This document shows, in pieces, positions 40,647 through 49,791 of a DNA stretch of 64,000 bases. The stretch covers positions 27,586-91,585 of the forward strand of contig JAAWDM010000022.1 of assembly GCA_022793795.1 (NCBI GenBank), given 5' to 3'. The translations under genes were made by a program, and so were the position numbers. The notes beneath the pieces are model-generated. The model was not told where the DNA came from. It saw nothing but the letters and a program-made list of their open reading frames with translations, and ran no database searches. The stretch's first letter is position 1. Each line of letters begins with the position of its first letter. The stretch is from Bacillota bacterium. Its GTDB lineage: Bacteria > Bacillota > Clostridia > Peptostreptococcales > Anaerovoracaceae.

Positions 40647-43220
40647 TTATATCCTCCTCTTTTTTTGCTGTATCCACTGTCTAAACATTAATACTGCCAA
40701 ACCCAGAATCCCTGCTATACTGACTAGCAATCCCATTTCAAATCCTGGAGCTGTATAGCGTATTACGATTTCATGTTTTCCTGCACCTGCAGCCACGCCC
40801 ACAAAAGCTGTGTTCACCTTTTGAGCCGTGACCTCCTGACCATCCATTATAACCTGATAACCTTCTCTGTATGGGTAGGAGGTGACAATCCAGCCTGCCT
40901 CCTTCATATCCACAGTCCCCTGAAACATGGTGTGTCCATCGGGTTCCCATCCATGGGTTGTGGCTTTGGCCGCCTCCTTTTTCAGGAATTCCGACGGGAT
41001 GGTAAACATCTGTAAATTCTCGATGGTATAGTCGCCTTGGCTGGCCTCTATGGACAAATCGGTTCCTTCATCCCATCCAATCAGATAGGTGAAGTGATAG
41101 TTCCGATTGGGATAAGGGGCCTTGTGGGAGGCCAGTTTATTATCCATGTTTCCTATGGTAATGACGACTTCCTCCTGCTTGGGACTGTTGACATCAAACT
41201 CTACCAGCAAAACACAGTTGTCTCTTGATGATTTCATGGTTTGATTCACCTCTCTGGCAAGCCGAGAGGCTGCCTCTGCTGCTGGAATGGGCTCTGTCAG
41301 AGAAACCGTCTGCGCCCAGTGGCTGACAAAATCCTTACTGCCATCACCGGTTTCCGTCCCATGGTCATTGACTATGGTATACCTGCTCAGGGCTTCCAAA
41401 CGCTCCTGACGATTTAAGGTTTCAAAGAATTCTTCCTCCATCAAAAGGCTGGCCCCATAACATACTGTAAGCACATCCTCTTTCTCTGAAAGTACCATAT
41501 CGCCTTTTTTCAATATGGGCTGATAGCCAACAGGAACTCCATCTGCCTTCGTCACAAGATAACGAACGCCCATAAAATCATTGAAAATGGGATTTTCGCT
41601 GGGTAGCAGGGCCACCCGATTGCGAATTGCGATGGGATTGCCTATGGTTTCATAATAGAAAGTTCCATAGTCATCGTCAGTAACCGAGGAATACATGGAC
41701 GTCTGCTGTATGCTGCCATCAGGCACCGTATTGGAATTAGTCAGTCCATGATAAATCACATCCATTCGATACAAAGCTTCGGTTCCCACCGAGCCTTCCT
41801 TCTCTGGCAAAATCCCACATTTCTTTAATTCGTCTGCATTGAAAGGATTTTGGACAAAATCCTCACTCTTTATCCAGCCCCCATGGCTGCTTACCTCATA
41901 GCTGGTGAGGATAGGAATCGCCAGTAGCGCCGTCATCACAGCGCAGGCCATATATCTGTTTAGGTTAGGAATTCCTCTGTCTTTCCATTTATGGCGTAAA
42001 TATACCACTATGATAAGCAGCAAAATCCCATCTGCCAAAGCTGCAGTGCGCTGCAACTCCTCTTCCCAAAAGAAAAAGGGCAGCAGACATACAAGCGCCG
42101 GCAAAAGCCTAGGTCTTTCTTTCTTCCAGTCGTTTAAAGCCTTTACCGTAACCAGGACTACCAAGGGCAGAAATGGTATCAGAATTTTAGCTCTGGCATA
42201 GAGAAAACCATTTAATACCCAAGAAACGGCCGGAACTGCCATGGAAAACAGAATTCCACCGGCCAAAATAGCAAGAGGACGGTTTTCCCTTCCTTTGCAA
42301 ATGGCTGAAACCAATCCGTACAGAGACAGAAGACTCATACCGCATCCATAGGGCTCATACAACAGGCCTTCCAAAGTTCCGTCAAACAGCTTCATTGGCT
42401 GGGCTACAAAACTGCCTCCATCCTTGACAGTGGACAGGATATCCAGTCCTGTTGGTAGTAAAAATACCGCGCTTATAGCTAAAGACAGAGCCACTGCCAC
42501 AATGGCTTTTCCTGCCGGTTTCCATGCTATCAGAGAGGCCATGGCGCCGCCTTCTTCTCCCACTTTCACAGTCAGCCTATAAATTCCATAAAACCCACAT
42601 ACCACCAAACAGGCCGGTGCGTAGTAGAAGCTGTGGAGATAGATCATCACCAGCGCTAACACGAAAAGCAGACTTTTCCTTTTTTCCAGCAGCCTATCGA
42701 TGCCCAAAAGGGCCAGCATCAGAAAGGGCATGAAACTGACAAACATAATCTGCCGATGAGCCTGTATGAAACAGTTGGCTGTGACCAGCAGCACGCTGCC
42801 AAACATTGCACCTCTCTTTGAAACCTGCTGTCCTTTCAGCCATATATAGCAAAGAGTTACGCTGGCCATCACCTGAAAAATACAGTAGACGGCAATGATA
42901 TATTTCATCGGAACCCCTGGTATGAAACAGCTAAGTATCACATCCGGCCGGAGAAAACCGTAATAGGCAAAATCATAGATATTAGTTCCGCCCCCTGCAT
43001 AGGTAAATTGAGGAAAGATGGCGCCCTGGGTTATCATGGTCTGACGAAGAAGTTCTGCTGCTCCCACATGCTGACTGTCCCAATCTCCCGATACACCGAA
43101 AAAACTTCCCCACTCCATGGGAAGGAGTAAAATCATCAGTGTTATCACATTGAGCAAAACCAGCGTCACCATACTTTCTTTTATAGGTGTCTTTACATGA
43201 TTTTTTGGATATTCCTTCAT
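40647..43220 (-). CDS. YfhO-like multi-pass GT-C-type glycosyltransferase
   Basis: About 857 residues from the ATG at 43220 (MKEYPKNHVKT), supported by AAGGAGG eight bases upstream. Around a dozen membrane helices fill residues 15-460; the extracytoplasmic loop has GVSGDWDSQHVGAAELLRQ after the first helix, where GT-C enzymes carry acidic catalytic residues. The C-terminal third is a large beta-rich outer domain (residues 480-830) ending in one helix (MGLLVSIAGILGLAVLMF). In B. subtilis YfhO glycosylates lipoteichoic acid using sugars flipped by a GtrA partner. The adjacent gtrA and gtrB genes complete this three-component system. Confidence 0.88.
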   Translation of the reverse strand: MKEYPKNHVKTPIKESMVTLVLLNVITLMILLLPMEWGSFFGVSGDWDSQHVGAAELLRQTMITQGAIFPQFTYAGGGTNIYDFAYYGFLRPDVILSCFIPGVPMKYIIAVYCIFQVMASVTLCYIWLKGQQVSKRGAMFGSVLLVTANCFIQAHRQIMFVSFMPFLMLALLGIDRLLEKRKSLLFVLALVMIYLHSFYYAPACLVVCGFYGIYRLTVKVGEEGGAMASLIAWKPAGKAIVAVALSLAISAVFLLPTGLDILSTVKDGGSFVAQPMKLFDGTLEGLLYEPYGCGMSLLSLYGLVSAICKGRENRPLAILAGGILFSMAVPAVSWVLNGFLYARAKILIPFLPLVVLVTVKALNDWKKERPRLLPALVCLLPFFFWEEELQRTAALADGILLLIIVVYLRHKWKDRGIPNLNRYMACAVMTALLAIPILTSYEVSSHGGWIKSEDFVQNPFNADELKKCGILPEKEGSVGTEALYRMDVIYHGLTNSNTVPDGSIQQTSMYSSVTDDDYGTFYYETIGNPIAIRNRVALLPSENPIFNDFMGVRYLVTKADGVPVGYQPILKKGDMVLSEKEDVLTVCYGASLLMEEEFFETLNRQERLEALSRYTIVNDHGTETGDGSKDFVSHWAQTVSLTEPIPAAEAASRLAREVNQTMKSSRDNCVLLVEFDVNSPKQEEVVITIGNMDNKLASHKAPYPNRNYHFTYLIGWDEGTDLSIEASQGDYTIENLQMFTIPSEFLKKEAAKATTHGWEPDGHTMFQGTVDMKEAGWIVTSYPYREGYQVIMDGQEVTAQKVNTAFVGVAAGAGKHEIVIRYTAPGFEMGLLVSIAGILGLAVLMFRQWIQQKKRRI

Positions 43221-43360
43221 CGGATGCGCCTCCTTTCTTTTAGTATAGCCAAATTTTATCAATTCCATCTTAATATAGCCGCGATAGATTTCTTAATGAA
43301 TCAAAAAAAAATCTTAAATATATCTTAAGGGTTGTCCTACTTGCCAGTCCTGTGCCTTCG

Positions 43361-43638
43361 GTTGACACATTTTCTCTTTTCTGCAAACTGAGTCAATATT
43401 TTTGCCTCCCTCCCTTTGCAAAACAGTTAGTCTGCAGGTCATTTGGAGCCGATTGTTGACACGACTCCCTTTGTTTTACCTAATGAGTCAACAAAATCGG
43501 TCCAAAACGTTGACTCAGTTTCCTAAACAAAGGGGGCGATGACAATATTTTCCCATTTCGAACCTAAAAACGCCTCATAACTAGGAAAATATGGATAACT
43601 TTTTGACCAAAACCTCTCATCCAAAGAAATGTGTCAAC
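43361..43638. repeat. Candidate decayed MITE with 12-bp terminal inverted repeats
   Basis: GTTGACACATTT (43361-43372) is exactly inverted as AAATGTGTCAAC (43627-43638). Inside are a 9-bp palindrome arm pair TGAGTCAAC (43484) / GTTGACTCA (43509), a further GTTGACAC (43455), and three related C-rich stretches of type CTCCCTTTG (43409, 43466 and, inverted, near 43530). No coding frame, no clear target duplication. The rest of the 43269-43724 gap holds only the histidine-kinase terminator. Confidence 0.55.
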
Positions 43639-43644
43639 AAGGCT

Positions 43645-43680
43645 TAAAAAAAATCATCCCCGCGTGAAACACGGGGTTTT
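43645..43680 (-). terminator. Intrinsic terminator after the histidine kinase
   Basis: Minus strand CCCCGTG, TTTCA loop, CGCGGGG, ATGA, then eight Ts. Seven-pair GC stem directly downstream of the kinase gene (stop near 43725). Confidence 0.8.
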
Positions 43681-43724
43681 CCTTATACAAGGAAGCTGCT
43701 GTATGGTTTACCCCACAACAGCCC

Positions 43725-44987
43725 CTAGCCCAACAATTTATCGGTGCATACTTCCACTTGGCCTCGCGGAAAATCCAGCCGCACTTTAAACTGGTCGCAA
43801 TCGATTTGAATATCAAAGGCCCCGCCCAAAGCGCCTGCATAAGTGCTGACGATGGCCAGCCCTAAACCGTTACCCTCGCTAGAACGGGCTTTATCACCCC
43901 GTGAAAACCGCTCTATGATATCCTCCTTATCAAAATCCATCAGATATCCTGCGGTGTTGGTCATCTCCAGATATACCCGCTCTTCCTTAGCCCAGGTTTT
44001 CACGAACACCCGAGTACCTCTGGCCGAATATTTAATGGCGTTTTCCAACAAATTTTGACAGATGCGATATAGATGAATATTATCGCTGACCATGCGAGTA
44101 TCCTCTTCGGTCAGCAACCGCACAAACTGTAGGTCGCTACCCTGCATCTTATCTTCCATATCAGCGAAAAGCTGGTCAATGAGCATATTTAAATCCACTG
44201 GCTCCATCTCAAGATGAATGTTGCCGCTGCTTGCTTTAGCCAGATTAAAGAGGCTTTCAATCATTTCTCTAAGTTTCTGAGCCTTATCAGAAATGACCTC
44301 TACATAATCTCGGCTCACTTCGCCCAGTTCTTCCTTCTTTAGCAATTCAATATAGCCTACCATAGAAGTCAAAGGCGTTTTCAGATCATGAGACACATTG
44401 GAAATCAAATCTACCTTCAGCCGTTCGCTTCTTGCAGTCTGCTCAATGCTCTTTTTTTCCATCTCAACCGCCTCAGCAAGCCGTTCTTTACTTACCTCCG
44501 TCATGGCTTCCATAAGTAAATCCAAAAGCCTGTTCATAAAGCGACTAGTTATGTTTTGACAAAGGGTATACTGGATCACCACTGTAGCGATGAAAAGATA
44601 GCCCATGGCATAATTATAATAATAACGGAAAAAATATCCAAAATTACTCATCATCTGATAGAGGAGAAAGGCTATGGCCAAGGCCAAAAGAAAACCAAAT
44701 GTTTGATTCATTTTCTTTTGGCGTATTTTCAGGGTTTCCTTCCATGTATCATAATCAGCCGGTTCAATAGGCATCCAATCTCCGTATCTCTTATTCAAAT
44801 CATACTGCAAAAGACCGCAAAGTCCTAAAGCAATTAGCAGATTGGTAATTAACCCGATACTCCATATCCGTCTGGAGTTTAAAAGGTTTGCCTCACGGAA
44901 CAGGACAATCATCATGATGAGTCCTATTGATAAAAGGGTACCGCAAAGTATTTCCTTCCAATGTACTTTTATCCATGCCACACGCAT
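43725..44987 (-). CDS. Sensor histidine kinase
   Basis: 420 residues from the ATG at 44987 (MRVAWIKVHW), two bases after the response regulator stop; a TTG ten codons earlier overlaps it. Four membrane helices in the N-terminal third (LLSIGLIMMIVLF; IGLITNLLIALGL; LLALAIAFLLYQMM; MGYLFIATVVIQY). The dimerisation helix has the phosphoacceptor His in NVSHDLKTPLTSMVGY; the ATPase part has the N box ICQNLLENAIKYS, and the G box SSEGNGLGLAIV. No extracellular sensor domain is evident, so it probably senses within the membrane, for example a lipid-II-type antibiotic or a transporter. Partner is the upstream OmpR regulator. Confidence 0.92.
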   Translation of the reverse strand: MRVAWIKVHWKEILCGTLLSIGLIMMIVLFREANLLNSRRIWSIGLITNLLIALGLCGLLQYDLNKRYGDWMPIEPADYDTWKETLKIRQKKMNQTFGFLLALAIAFLLYQMMSNFGYFFRYYYNYAMGYLFIATVVIQYTLCQNITSRFMNRLLDLLMEAMTEVSKERLAEAVEMEKKSIEQTARSERLKVDLISNVSHDLKTPLTSMVGYIELLKKEELGEVSRDYVEVISDKAQKLREMIESLFNLAKASSGNIHLEMEPVDLNMLIDQLFADMEDKMQGSDLQFVRLLTEEDTRMVSDNIHLYRICQNLLENAIKYSARGTRVFVKTWAKEERVYLEMTNTAGYLMDFDKEDIIERFSRGDKARSSEGNGLGLAIVSTYAGALGGAFDIQIDCDQFKVRLDFPRGQVEVCTDKLLG

Positions 44988-44988
44988 A

Positions 44989-45696
44989 CTAACGATACTT
45001 TTCCATTTTGTATCCAATGCCCCACACCACCTTTATATATCTGGGATTCTTCGTATCAATTTCAATCTTTTCGCGGATATGACGAATATGTACCATCACC
45101 GTGTTTTCTACTGCATAATCGGCCTCTTCATTCCACACCCGCTCATAGATCTGCTCTGCTGGAAACACCTGCCCTAAGTGGGTCATCAAAAGTTCCAATA
45201 TTCTATACTCTGTGGCAGTCAGCCGAGTTTCCTTACCATCTACCATAATCATCCGCTGTTTTCGGTCCAGCACCAATCCTCCATTGACAATGGTATCTTC
45301 ATCGTTTTTCGGTGTCTGTCCGCCCCAGGCATGGTATCTGCGAAGCTGTGCCTTTACCCGGGCAATCAGTTCCGCTGGATTATATGGCTTGCTAATATAG
45401 TCGTCCGCTCCCAACATGAGCCCTGACACCTTATCGCTTTCCTCCGTCTTCGCTGACAGGATAATGGCCGGAATTTTATAGTTTTCCCGAATTCGCATGA
45501 GCGCTGACAAGCCGTTGAGCCGCGGCATCATCACATCCAGCAGAATCAGGTCCACCTGATGCTTTTCAAGGACTGCTAAGGCCTCCATACCATCATAAGC
45601 AGTCAGAATGTCGTAGCCTTCCAGCGCCAGCAGTTTCCCCAGAGAGTCTACGATTTCCCGATTGTCATCAACAATTAAAATCCTTTCTTTATCCAT
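44989..45696 (-). CDS. OmpR/PhoB-family response regulator
   Basis: 235 residues. Receiver domain with acidic pocket DDN at 10-12, phosphoacceptor Asp54 in LLDVMMPRL, switch Thr/Ser and Lys in ILSAKTEES; C-terminal winged helix (TATEYRILELLMTHLGQVF, VENTVMVHIRHIREKIEI, VWGIGYKM). Acts as a DNA-binding regulator, phosphorylated by the kinase encoded two bases downstream. Targets are not evident; the GTPase and ABC genes upstream are candidates. Confidence 0.94.
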   Translation of the reverse strand: MDKERILIVDDNREIVDSLGKLLALEGYDILTAYDGMEALAVLEKHQVDLILLDVMMPRLNGLSALMRIRENYKIPAIILSAKTEESDKVSGLMLGADDYISKPYNPAELIARVKAQLRRYHAWGGQTPKNDEDTIVNGGLVLDRKQRMIMVDGKETRLTATEYRILELLMTHLGQVFPAEQIYERVWNEEADYAVENTVMVHIRHIREKIEIDTKNPRYIKVVWGIGYKMEKYR

Positions 45697-45774
45697 CCCT
45701 GCTCTATCTCCTTTCTTTTCCCTGCTTCCTCAGGAAGTATAGCAAGCTCCCCTAAAAAAGTGAGGAGAATTTTC

Positions 45775-47061
45775 TTAAAAATCTCTTAATATGTCTATTT
45801 TTATCTTGGCCAGGGTGCGTACCAGCCTATTTAAGTCGTTAATTCTTCTCACCACTGTATAAGCGTTTTCCTCCCGATACATGAAGATAGTATTCAGGGT
45901 ATCCATCAGATGGATGCAAATCTCCTGTACCTGACTGACGAAAATTTTGCTGTCCATCCCCTTTTCTTTTTCATTCTGCTGATTTAGTTCCACTTCCTCC
46001 ATCTCATAGTGATACTCAATCCCAAATAATGCGCACACCTTGTCCGATAGTTGATTTTTTATGGTTCCCAGTTGAGCGGTAAGCATGGCGCTGTTATGTT
46101 TAAATTGCTCTGCAAAACCCTCCCCGTCGGCCTGTATCTCTGCCATGGATTCTCGTAACTTGCCAAATCGCTCTTCAAATTCCTCTCCGGAAAGGTTCAG
46201 GACTGTCCGGTATAGAGTAACCTGTGAAAGAGCGCTTTTTACCACATCTAATAGTTTCAATTTCACTGACTGTTCTAACATATCTGCACCTCGGCTCTTG
46301 CAGTCTCCTGTTACCGCTGTGGTCAGTTCCTCAATCCCTGTTTTCTTTTTAGCGCTGATGGGAAAAAGGGCGATTTCCCCTTCCTCTACCTCCATCAGTT
46401 TGGCAATCAGCTTTCTGCAATAATTCAAATAGTCTGTCAGTTCCTCCTCATCCACCACATCCGTCTTATTGACTGCAAAATAAAATTTAGATGCATAGGC
46501 TCTGGTCTTTTTCAGAAACTCGATTTCAATTTGATTGATGGGACTATCCACCGACAGCAGAAAAACCACCCCATCGCTTTCTCTCACAAAGGCATATGCT
46601 GCATCGGAATTTTTTTGATGGGCAGAGCCGACTCCCGGCGTATCTACCAGTGTAATACCTTCTGCCAGAAATTCCGCAGGTACGGTAACATCCACACGAG
46701 ATACGCCTAGGTGGTTATCTGAATTCTCCTGCTCATTGACATAGGCTTCTATATCCTCAAAGTTAGCCTTGATGACTGCCCCATTATCGAAATGCACATT
46801 GGCCCCTTTATCTCCATATCTGACCGATGTGACCACAGCAGTGACCGGAACGATACCCACAGGCATAACCTTTTCTCCCAGCACTGCGTTTACCAATGTA
46901 CTCTTCCCTCTTTTAAACTGACCGATGACCGCTATGGTAATCTGCTGATTCTCCAGCTTTTTTTCCAGAGCCTGCACCTGAGCCAGTTCCCTGCCTGTAA
47001 TCTCATATTTTGCAAACAGCGTCTCCAGCTGTTCCAACTGGTTCATCACCCTATTATCCAT
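45775..47061 (-). CDS. Dynamin-like GTPase
   Basis: 428 residues. G1 GQFKRGKST (47-55), G2-like threonine in MPVGIVPVTAVVTSV, G3 VDTPGVGSAH, G4 NKTDVVD. The rest is helical with charged coiled segments and a short C-terminal end (RTLAKIKIDILRDF). It is smaller than classic bacterial dynamins (600 or more residues) and shows no obvious membrane paddle, resembling short dynamin-family proteins of Clostridia. Likely acts at the membrane in remodelling or defence; role unknown. Confidence 0.82.
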   Translation of the reverse strand: MDNRVMNQLEQLETLFAKYEITGRELAQVQALEKKLENQQITIAVIGQFKRGKSTLVNAVLGEKVMPVGIVPVTAVVTSVRYGDKGANVHFDNGAVIKANFEDIEAYVNEQENSDNHLGVSRVDVTVPAEFLAEGITLVDTPGVGSAHQKNSDAAYAFVRESDGVVFLLSVDSPINQIEIEFLKKTRAYASKFYFAVNKTDVVDEEELTDYLNYCRKLIAKLMEVEEGEIALFPISAKKKTGIEELTTAVTGDCKSRGADMLEQSVKLKLLDVVKSALSQVTLYRTVLNLSGEEFEERFGKLRESMAEIQADGEGFAEQFKHNSAMLTAQLGTIKNQLSDKVCALFGIEYHYEMEEVELNQQNEKEKGMDSKIFVSQVQEICIHLMDTLNTIFMYREENAYTVVRRINDLNRLVRTLAKIKIDILRDF

Positions 47062-47092
47062 GACATTCCACTCCCTATTTCCTATGGCGCTA

Positions 47093-47145
47093 TAAAAGCT
47101 GGCAGCGCCTCTTTTTTGCAGAGCCGCCCGCCAGCTTTTTATTTT
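47093..47145 (-). terminator. Terminator of the GntR-ABC operon
   Basis: Outer stem AAAGCTGGC / GCCAGCTTT with an inner imperfect stem (GCGGCTCT / AGAGGCGC), and T-runs on both sides. Lies 25 bp after the permease stop and 30 bp before the dynamin start. Confidence 0.8.
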
Positions 47146-47170
47146 ACCATATCTATATTGGATTGAAAAG

Positions 47171-47800
47171 TTAGAATTCCTTTTTCTTTATAATCTGCAG
47201 GCTGGCAAAGATAGAAACCGCCAAAATGACCAGCGCTGCAACCACAGTCATTTCGACAAGGGGCATCCCGCTCAAAACCTCTGAAATCCAGCCTATAGAA
47301 TCCTTCAAAAAGGCTACCAAAACCATTGGAATCGCCACCACTCCCATCAGCACATATCGGCCTTTATCCGCTCCGTACTTGATGGTGACAGGAATAGATA
47401 CAGATATGAATACTAATGCCATGAGTATCCCTGTAAGGCCCATCATAAAGAGAGTTTCCATATCCGTAAGGCCCGCGCCAAAAGGCAGAAGACCTATGAT
47501 TTCTGTAAATACCACGCCCAAAGCGATTCTCACTATGCAAAACAGTCCTGCCGACATATATTTTGCTATGACCAATCTGCCTCGGGTAATCGGCATGACG
47601 AGGGCATATTTACTCCAATCCGACTTTTCATCCATGGTAAAGGTGGTGGACACAAAGATTGAGCACATCACCACACACATGGCAACCATAGTTCCATCGG
47701 CTGAACCTGAAAAACAGACGGCGAAAATCACCAGCACTATCATAACCTGTTTCAACATTTTCAATAAATTATATATGTCTTTTAAAATTAACCCCTTCAT
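47171..47800 (-). CDS. ABC-2 type permease
   Basis: 209 residues, about six membrane helices: QVMIVLVIFAVCF, MVAMCVVMCSIFVSTTF, a central pair (MGLTGILMALVFISVSIP; YVLMGVVAIPMVLVAFL) and the last (VVAALVILAVSIFASLQII). The cytosolic MDEKSDWSKYALVMPITRGRLVIAKY segment is the ABC-2 coupling motif. Partner of the adjacent ATPase (2-bp gap). Probably exports a lipid, antibiotic or bacteriocin; related YtrA-type operons respond to cell-wall antibiotics. Confidence 0.85.
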   Translation of the reverse strand: MKGLILKDIYNLLKMLKQVMIVLVIFAVCFSGSADGTMVAMCVVMCSIFVSTTFTMDEKSDWSKYALVMPITRGRLVIAKYMSAGLFCIVRIALGVVFTEIIGLLPFGAGLTDMETLFMMGLTGILMALVFISVSIPVTIKYGADKGRYVLMGVVAIPMVLVAFLKDSIGWISEVLSGMPLVEMTVVAALVILAVSIFASLQIIKKKEF

Positions 47801-47801
47801 C

Positions 47802-48689
47802 TTATCTTCCTCCCTCTGCTGTGGTGTGACCTTTAATATAGAGGTTCATAATCTCATCGATGGATACCTTATCCACCACCATATTTCCATAACGGGATTC
47901 CGCCCTATCTCGATCCTCCGTCAATACGTTGACTTGGTACTCTTCTTCCCTGTAGGCAACTATATCCGCTGGATCAATGGCTGCAAAATCCTTTTTACTG
48001 CACCGAATCACCCCATATCGATACAGAATTTCATCCTTATTCTTCTGAAAGAGCAGTTTCCCCTCATGGATAAAAGCGATGTAATCGGCAATCTTTTCCA
48101 GGTCGCTGGTAATATGGGAGGATAGCAGGATTCCATGGTCCTCATCCTGCATAAAGTCCAGAAACAGATCTAAAACTTCTTCCCGCACCACTGGATCCAG
48201 GCCGGAGGTCGGCTCGTCCAGAATCAGCAGCCTAGCATGATGAGAAAGGGCTACCGCCAGGCTGCATTTCATCTTCATACCTTTGCTGAAATCCTTTAAC
48301 CTCCTGTCAGAGGTCAAACCGAATCGTTCCATATAATGATTCCACGCCTGGCCATCCCAGTTGCGATAGATATTCTTGCAGATGCTTCCCACCTGTTTCA
48401 TAGTCAAAACTTCACTGAAATTCAGGCTGTCGAACACCACTCCGATTTCTTCTCGCAGGCCGATGGGCTCTTCTGCAAGGGTCTTACCAAAAAATTTCGC
48501 CTCTCCTTCGTCCTTCTGAATTAAGTCCAAAGCTGCTTTTATCATGGTACTTTTGCCCGCTCCGTTTTCCCCAATCAGACCTACAATGGCGCCGCGAGGC
48601 ACAGTCAAATCGATATGATCCAGATAAAATCCATCGTATCGTTTGGCAAGTCCCTGTATATTCAGACAATCCTGTTCTCCCTTTTTCAT
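47802..48689 (-). CDS. ABC transporter ATP-binding protein
   Basis: 295 residues. Walker A GENGAGKST, Q-loop near VVFDSLNF, signature region FSKGMKMKCSLAVAL, which replaces the usual LSGGQ with FSKGMK as in many YtrB/BcrA-type exporters, Walker B LLILDEPTSGLDP, H-loop LSSHITSD. A C-terminal domain of about 75 residues follows. Pairs with the permease downstream and is preceded by the GntR repressor gene by 6 bp. Confidence 0.93.
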   Translation of the reverse strand: MKKGEQDCLNIQGLAKRYDGFYLDHIDLTVPRGAIVGLIGENGAGKSTMIKAALDLIQKDEGEAKFFGKTLAEEPIGLREEIGVVFDSLNFSEVLTMKQVGSICKNIYRNWDGQAWNHYMERFGLTSDRRLKDFSKGMKMKCSLAVALSHHARLLILDEPTSGLDPVVREEVLDLFLDFMQDEDHGILLSSHITSDLEKIADYIAFIHEGKLLFQKNKDEILYRYGVIRCSKKDFAAIDPADIVAYREEEYQVNVLTEDRDRAESRYGNMVVDKVSIDEIMNLYIKGHTTAEGGR

Positions 48690-48695
48690 TTTTTG

Positions 48696-49070
48696 CTATT
48701 CCTCCTCATAAAATATCCCCAAAATTTCCTGCAATTTTTCCAAGCTAATTCCGCTTCGCCTGCCGATGTCAGCTGCCGCCTGCAGATGGGTTTCTGCCAT
48801 CCGCTGCTGTTCTTCCTGGTAGAATTCTCTTCCTACCGTTGAAACAAAGCTCCCCCTCCCTACGGTGGTTTCAATAAATCCGTCTCGCTGCAAATCTTCG
48901 TAGGCTCGCTGTACGGTAATCACGCTGATATGGAGCGATTTGGCCAAAGCCCGCATGGATGGTATCGGTTCTCCGCTTTTCAGCTCTCCACCCATAATCA
49001 TCTCCTTCATCTGTTCCGTAATCTGTTCATAGATGGGTTTGCTGGAATTGGAACTGATAATAATGTTCAT
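48696..49070 (-). CDS. GntR-family (YtrA-type) transcriptional regulator
   Basis: 124 residues: N-terminal winged helix (SSNSSKPIYEQITEQMKEMI, SGEPIPSMRALAKSLHISV, ITVQRAYEDLQRDGFIET) and a short C-terminal helical dimerisation tail, the layout of YtrA-like repressors that sit in front of ABC exporter genes. Its promoter carries an inverted repeat GTGTACTT / AAGTACAC over the -10, so it probably represses its own operon until induced by cell-envelope stress. Confidence 0.92.
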   Translation of the reverse strand: MNIIISSNSSKPIYEQITEQMKEMIMGGELKSGEPIPSMRALAKSLHISVITVQRAYEDLQRDGFIETTVGRGSFVSTVGREFYQEEQQRMAETHLQAAADIGRRSGISLEKLQEILGIFYEEE

Positions 49071-49084
49071 ACTTTTCCCCTCGA

Positions 49085-49134
49085 GTGTACTTGTTTGATA
49101 AGTACACTATATAACATTTAAGTACAGTTGTCAA
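49085..49134 (-). promoter_or_regulatory. GntR operon promoter with YtrA-type operator
   Basis: Minus strand TTGACA (reverse complement of 49129-49134), 17 bases, TATAGT (49106-49111). The palindrome 49085-49107 (GTGTACTT, seven bases, AAGTACAC) overlaps the -10 and start site, the position for a repressor. A half-site CTGTACTT lies between the -35 and -10. The stretch 49142-49372 upstream holds a 13-bp hairpin (49307-49338, one mismatch) and no gene. Confidence 0.8.
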
Positions 49135-49372
49135 TGGTTTCATGACAAAAAAAATCGATGCAAAATCGCACCTCCGCTTTTTTCAAGATGTTTTTCTGCA
49201 TCAATTATGATGATTTATATGACACTGCTGTGCTTTCCACATTGAAAACCCACGATTTTACGTCAGTACAAAAAGTTGGCACGATATTTGCTTTAATAAA
49301 TTGTGCAGGACAAAGAAAGACACTTCTTTCCTTGTCCTACCCTAGAAAAAATCACTCATAAACATGCCTTCT

Positions 49373-49436
49373 AAAAAAGAGCGGCCCTGCTTTTGATTGA
49401 GATTAGGGTGAATCAAAAGCAGGGCCGCTCTTTTTT
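49373..49436. terminator. Bidirectional terminator with 26-bp perfect stem
   Basis: Bases 49373-49398 (AAAAAAGAGCGGCCCTGC...) are perfectly complementary to 49411-49436, with a 12-base loop and A/T runs at each end. It would stop minus-strand transcripts from the locus at 49.8-50.5 kb before they reach the GntR operon. The stretch 49437-49557 is AT-rich with no gene seen. Confidence 0.85.
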
Positions 49437-49557
49437 ATTATAGGAAATCCTTCCGCAAATTCGATAATTTTTAAATATTGACAAAAACATCGAAGTCCAT
49501 TTTTATTTTCGTATATTATTGCCGTTAAATAAATATTTATTCTGTCATTTCATTCCT

Positions 49558-49791
49558 TTATGCCATGTCGAAGCCCTCCTCTTTGCTATCAAATAAAGTC
49601 GAGACTTCTATATCCCAATTCTGACATAGGGAATCCGTTTTTAAGTAAGAAAACGCTTCTTTTTTCCTGCAGAAATTCGATAAAAAATCTGTATATGAAA
49701 AAATATAGAATTTCTTCACGAATCCTTCACATAAGGTCGCAAAACCCCGTGAATAAGTCATGCATATATCCCTTTGCTTTCTAGTTCTCAT
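49558..49791 (-). CDS. Doubtful small ORF downstream of the sigma-locus membrane protein
   Basis: 77 codons (MRTRKQRDICMTYSRG...), with GGAG five bases before the ATG and an 11-bp overlap with the preceding gene, so translational coupling is possible. The product is basic, has four cysteines and no recognised domain. Composition is AT-rich and unlike its neighbour. May be non-coding trailer. Confidence 0.25.
   Translation of the reverse strand: MRTRKQRDICMTYSRGFATLCEGFVKKFYIFSYTDFLSNFCRKKEAFSYLKTDSLCQNWDIEVSTLFDSKEEGFDMA

Noticed and set aside
47226..48125. 299-codon plus-strand frame
   Set aside because: Antisense to the ABC permease and ATPase genes, whose motifs are intact; long only because of codon bias on the coding strand.
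49158..49361. 67-codon plus-strand frame (MQNRTSAFFKMF...)
   Set aside because: No ribosome binding site, odd composition, includes a hairpin region and ends ahead of a terminator; treated as non-coding.
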